This document shows, piece after piece, positions 63,736 to 64,000 of a DNA stretch of 64,000 nt; the stretch's first letter is position 1; every line of letters starts with the position of its first letter. A model generated the notes under the pieces. That model saw nothing but the letters and a program-made list of their open reading frames with translations. It was not told the DNA's origin and made no database searches. Position numbers and translations under genes: made by a program. This stretch comes from CAINVV01 sp964528535 (GTDB lineage: Bacteria; Bacteroidota; Bacteroidia; Bacteroidales; Prolixibacteraceae): contig CAZGSQ010000002.1 in the NCBI GenBank assembly GCA_964528535.1, forward strand, positions 35,295 to 99,294. Reading direction: 5' to 3'.

Positions 63736-64000
63736 TTAAAATAAAAAGCTGGTACCAATATCAAAAGTGTACCGATTTCGTTTCGCTGTAGAGCTGAGCT
63801 CTTCTTTCGCATAACCGGCTCCCAAATTGAGAAATAGACGATGAGCAATTTTTTTCTGTAAGTCGAGTGTTATCTTGTTGGATTTAAGAAAAACCAATAC
63901 CGGATCAAAAGCATATTGTTGCTCATCGGGAGATATTCCACTTCCAACAACCAATGAGAGATAGCTGTCGGCATCATCCAGGTAGCGTCTGACAGTCAAA
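63736..64000 (-). CDS. YaiO-like outer-membrane beta-barrel protein (C-terminus, partial)
   Basis: Only the last ~87 residues are inside the window; the reading frame is open to the right edge, and the TTG at 63997-63999 is probably an internal Leu codon. The segment VRRYLDDADSYLSLVVGSG followed by SPDEQ and an aromatic C-terminus (FDIGTSFLF) matches the end of YaiO-family outer-membrane proteins. These small barrels occur in polysaccharide export loci. It is first in the minus-strand operon seen here, 55 bp before the HEAT-repeat gene. Confidence 0.75.
   Translation of the reverse strand, partial: LTVRRYLDDADSYLSLVVGSGISPDEQQYAFDPVLVFLKSNKITLDLQKKIAHRLFLNLGAGYAKEELSSTAKRNRYTFDIGTSFLF

Overview
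The window comes from a low-GC Gram-negative bacterium of the phylum Bacteroidota. The evidence is a Bacteroidota-type LptD, the DUF4293 family, long fused PurL, a pyrBI operon, a CarboxypepD_reg TonB-dependent receptor, a FISUMP lipoprotein, and promoters of the TTG/TTTG-N17-23-TAnnTTTG type. Genus cannot be decided from the sequence alone. Nearly all of the window is coding. There are no rRNA or tRNA genes, no CRISPR array and no insertion sequence that I can recognise.

Left part (1-31 kb), mostly housekeeping: the N-terminus of a CoA-transferase, an unusual cysteine-free dihydrolipoamide-dehydrogenase-like flavoprotein, purL, a Sel1-repeat protein, an HD protein, lptD, a cell-wall amidase next to an MCE/MlaD protein, dnaA, yigZ, pyrB-pyrI, a GAF protein, DUF4293, a nucleoside phosphorylase, a cysteine-free transglutaminase-fold protein, rny, zapA with a coiled-coil partner, an M23 peptidase, a C69 dipeptidase, a Gfo/Idh/MocA oxidoreductase, a flavin reductase-rubredoxin fusion and an FKBP lipoprotein.

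Middle part (30-47 kb), membrane and envelope: a DUF5009/HGSNAT-like membrane protein, a flippase-like protein, a complete heavy-metal-type RND efflux operon (TolC, adaptor, pump), an M3 peptidase lipoprotein, an exported aldose epimerase, an acyl-ACP thioesterase, a CPA2 cation/proton antiporter with a cytoplasmic USP-like region, a FISUMP lipoprotein, a DUF4412-like protein and a DUF421 protein.

Right part (47-64 kb), accessory envelope functions: a LytS/LytTR two-component pair and a TonB-dependent receptor lie divergent from an efflux operon. That operon encodes two paralogous HlyD adaptors, one MacB/FtsX permease and one TolC protein, but no ATPase. The divergent promoter region carries a pair of 13-bp direct repeats with a 21-bp period, the geometry expected of a LytTR-regulator operator. 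The window closes with a minus-strand operon: a YaiO-like outer-membrane protein (cut by the window edge), a TM-HEAT-repeat protein, a processive GT2 glycosyltransferase and an LtaS-like phosphotransferase/sulfatase. It faces an unrecognised 388-residue exported protein. I read this operon as a candidate envelope or exopolysaccharide synthesis and phospho-modification system.

Most notable points: the loss of both redox cysteines in the 527-2011 flavoprotein; a shared SPOR-like C-terminal domain on the adjacent amidase and MCE proteins; the LytTR-type operator; the ATPase-less double-adaptor exporter; a 154-bp antisense overlap of the DUF421 and LytTR genes; and the right-edge polysaccharide locus.
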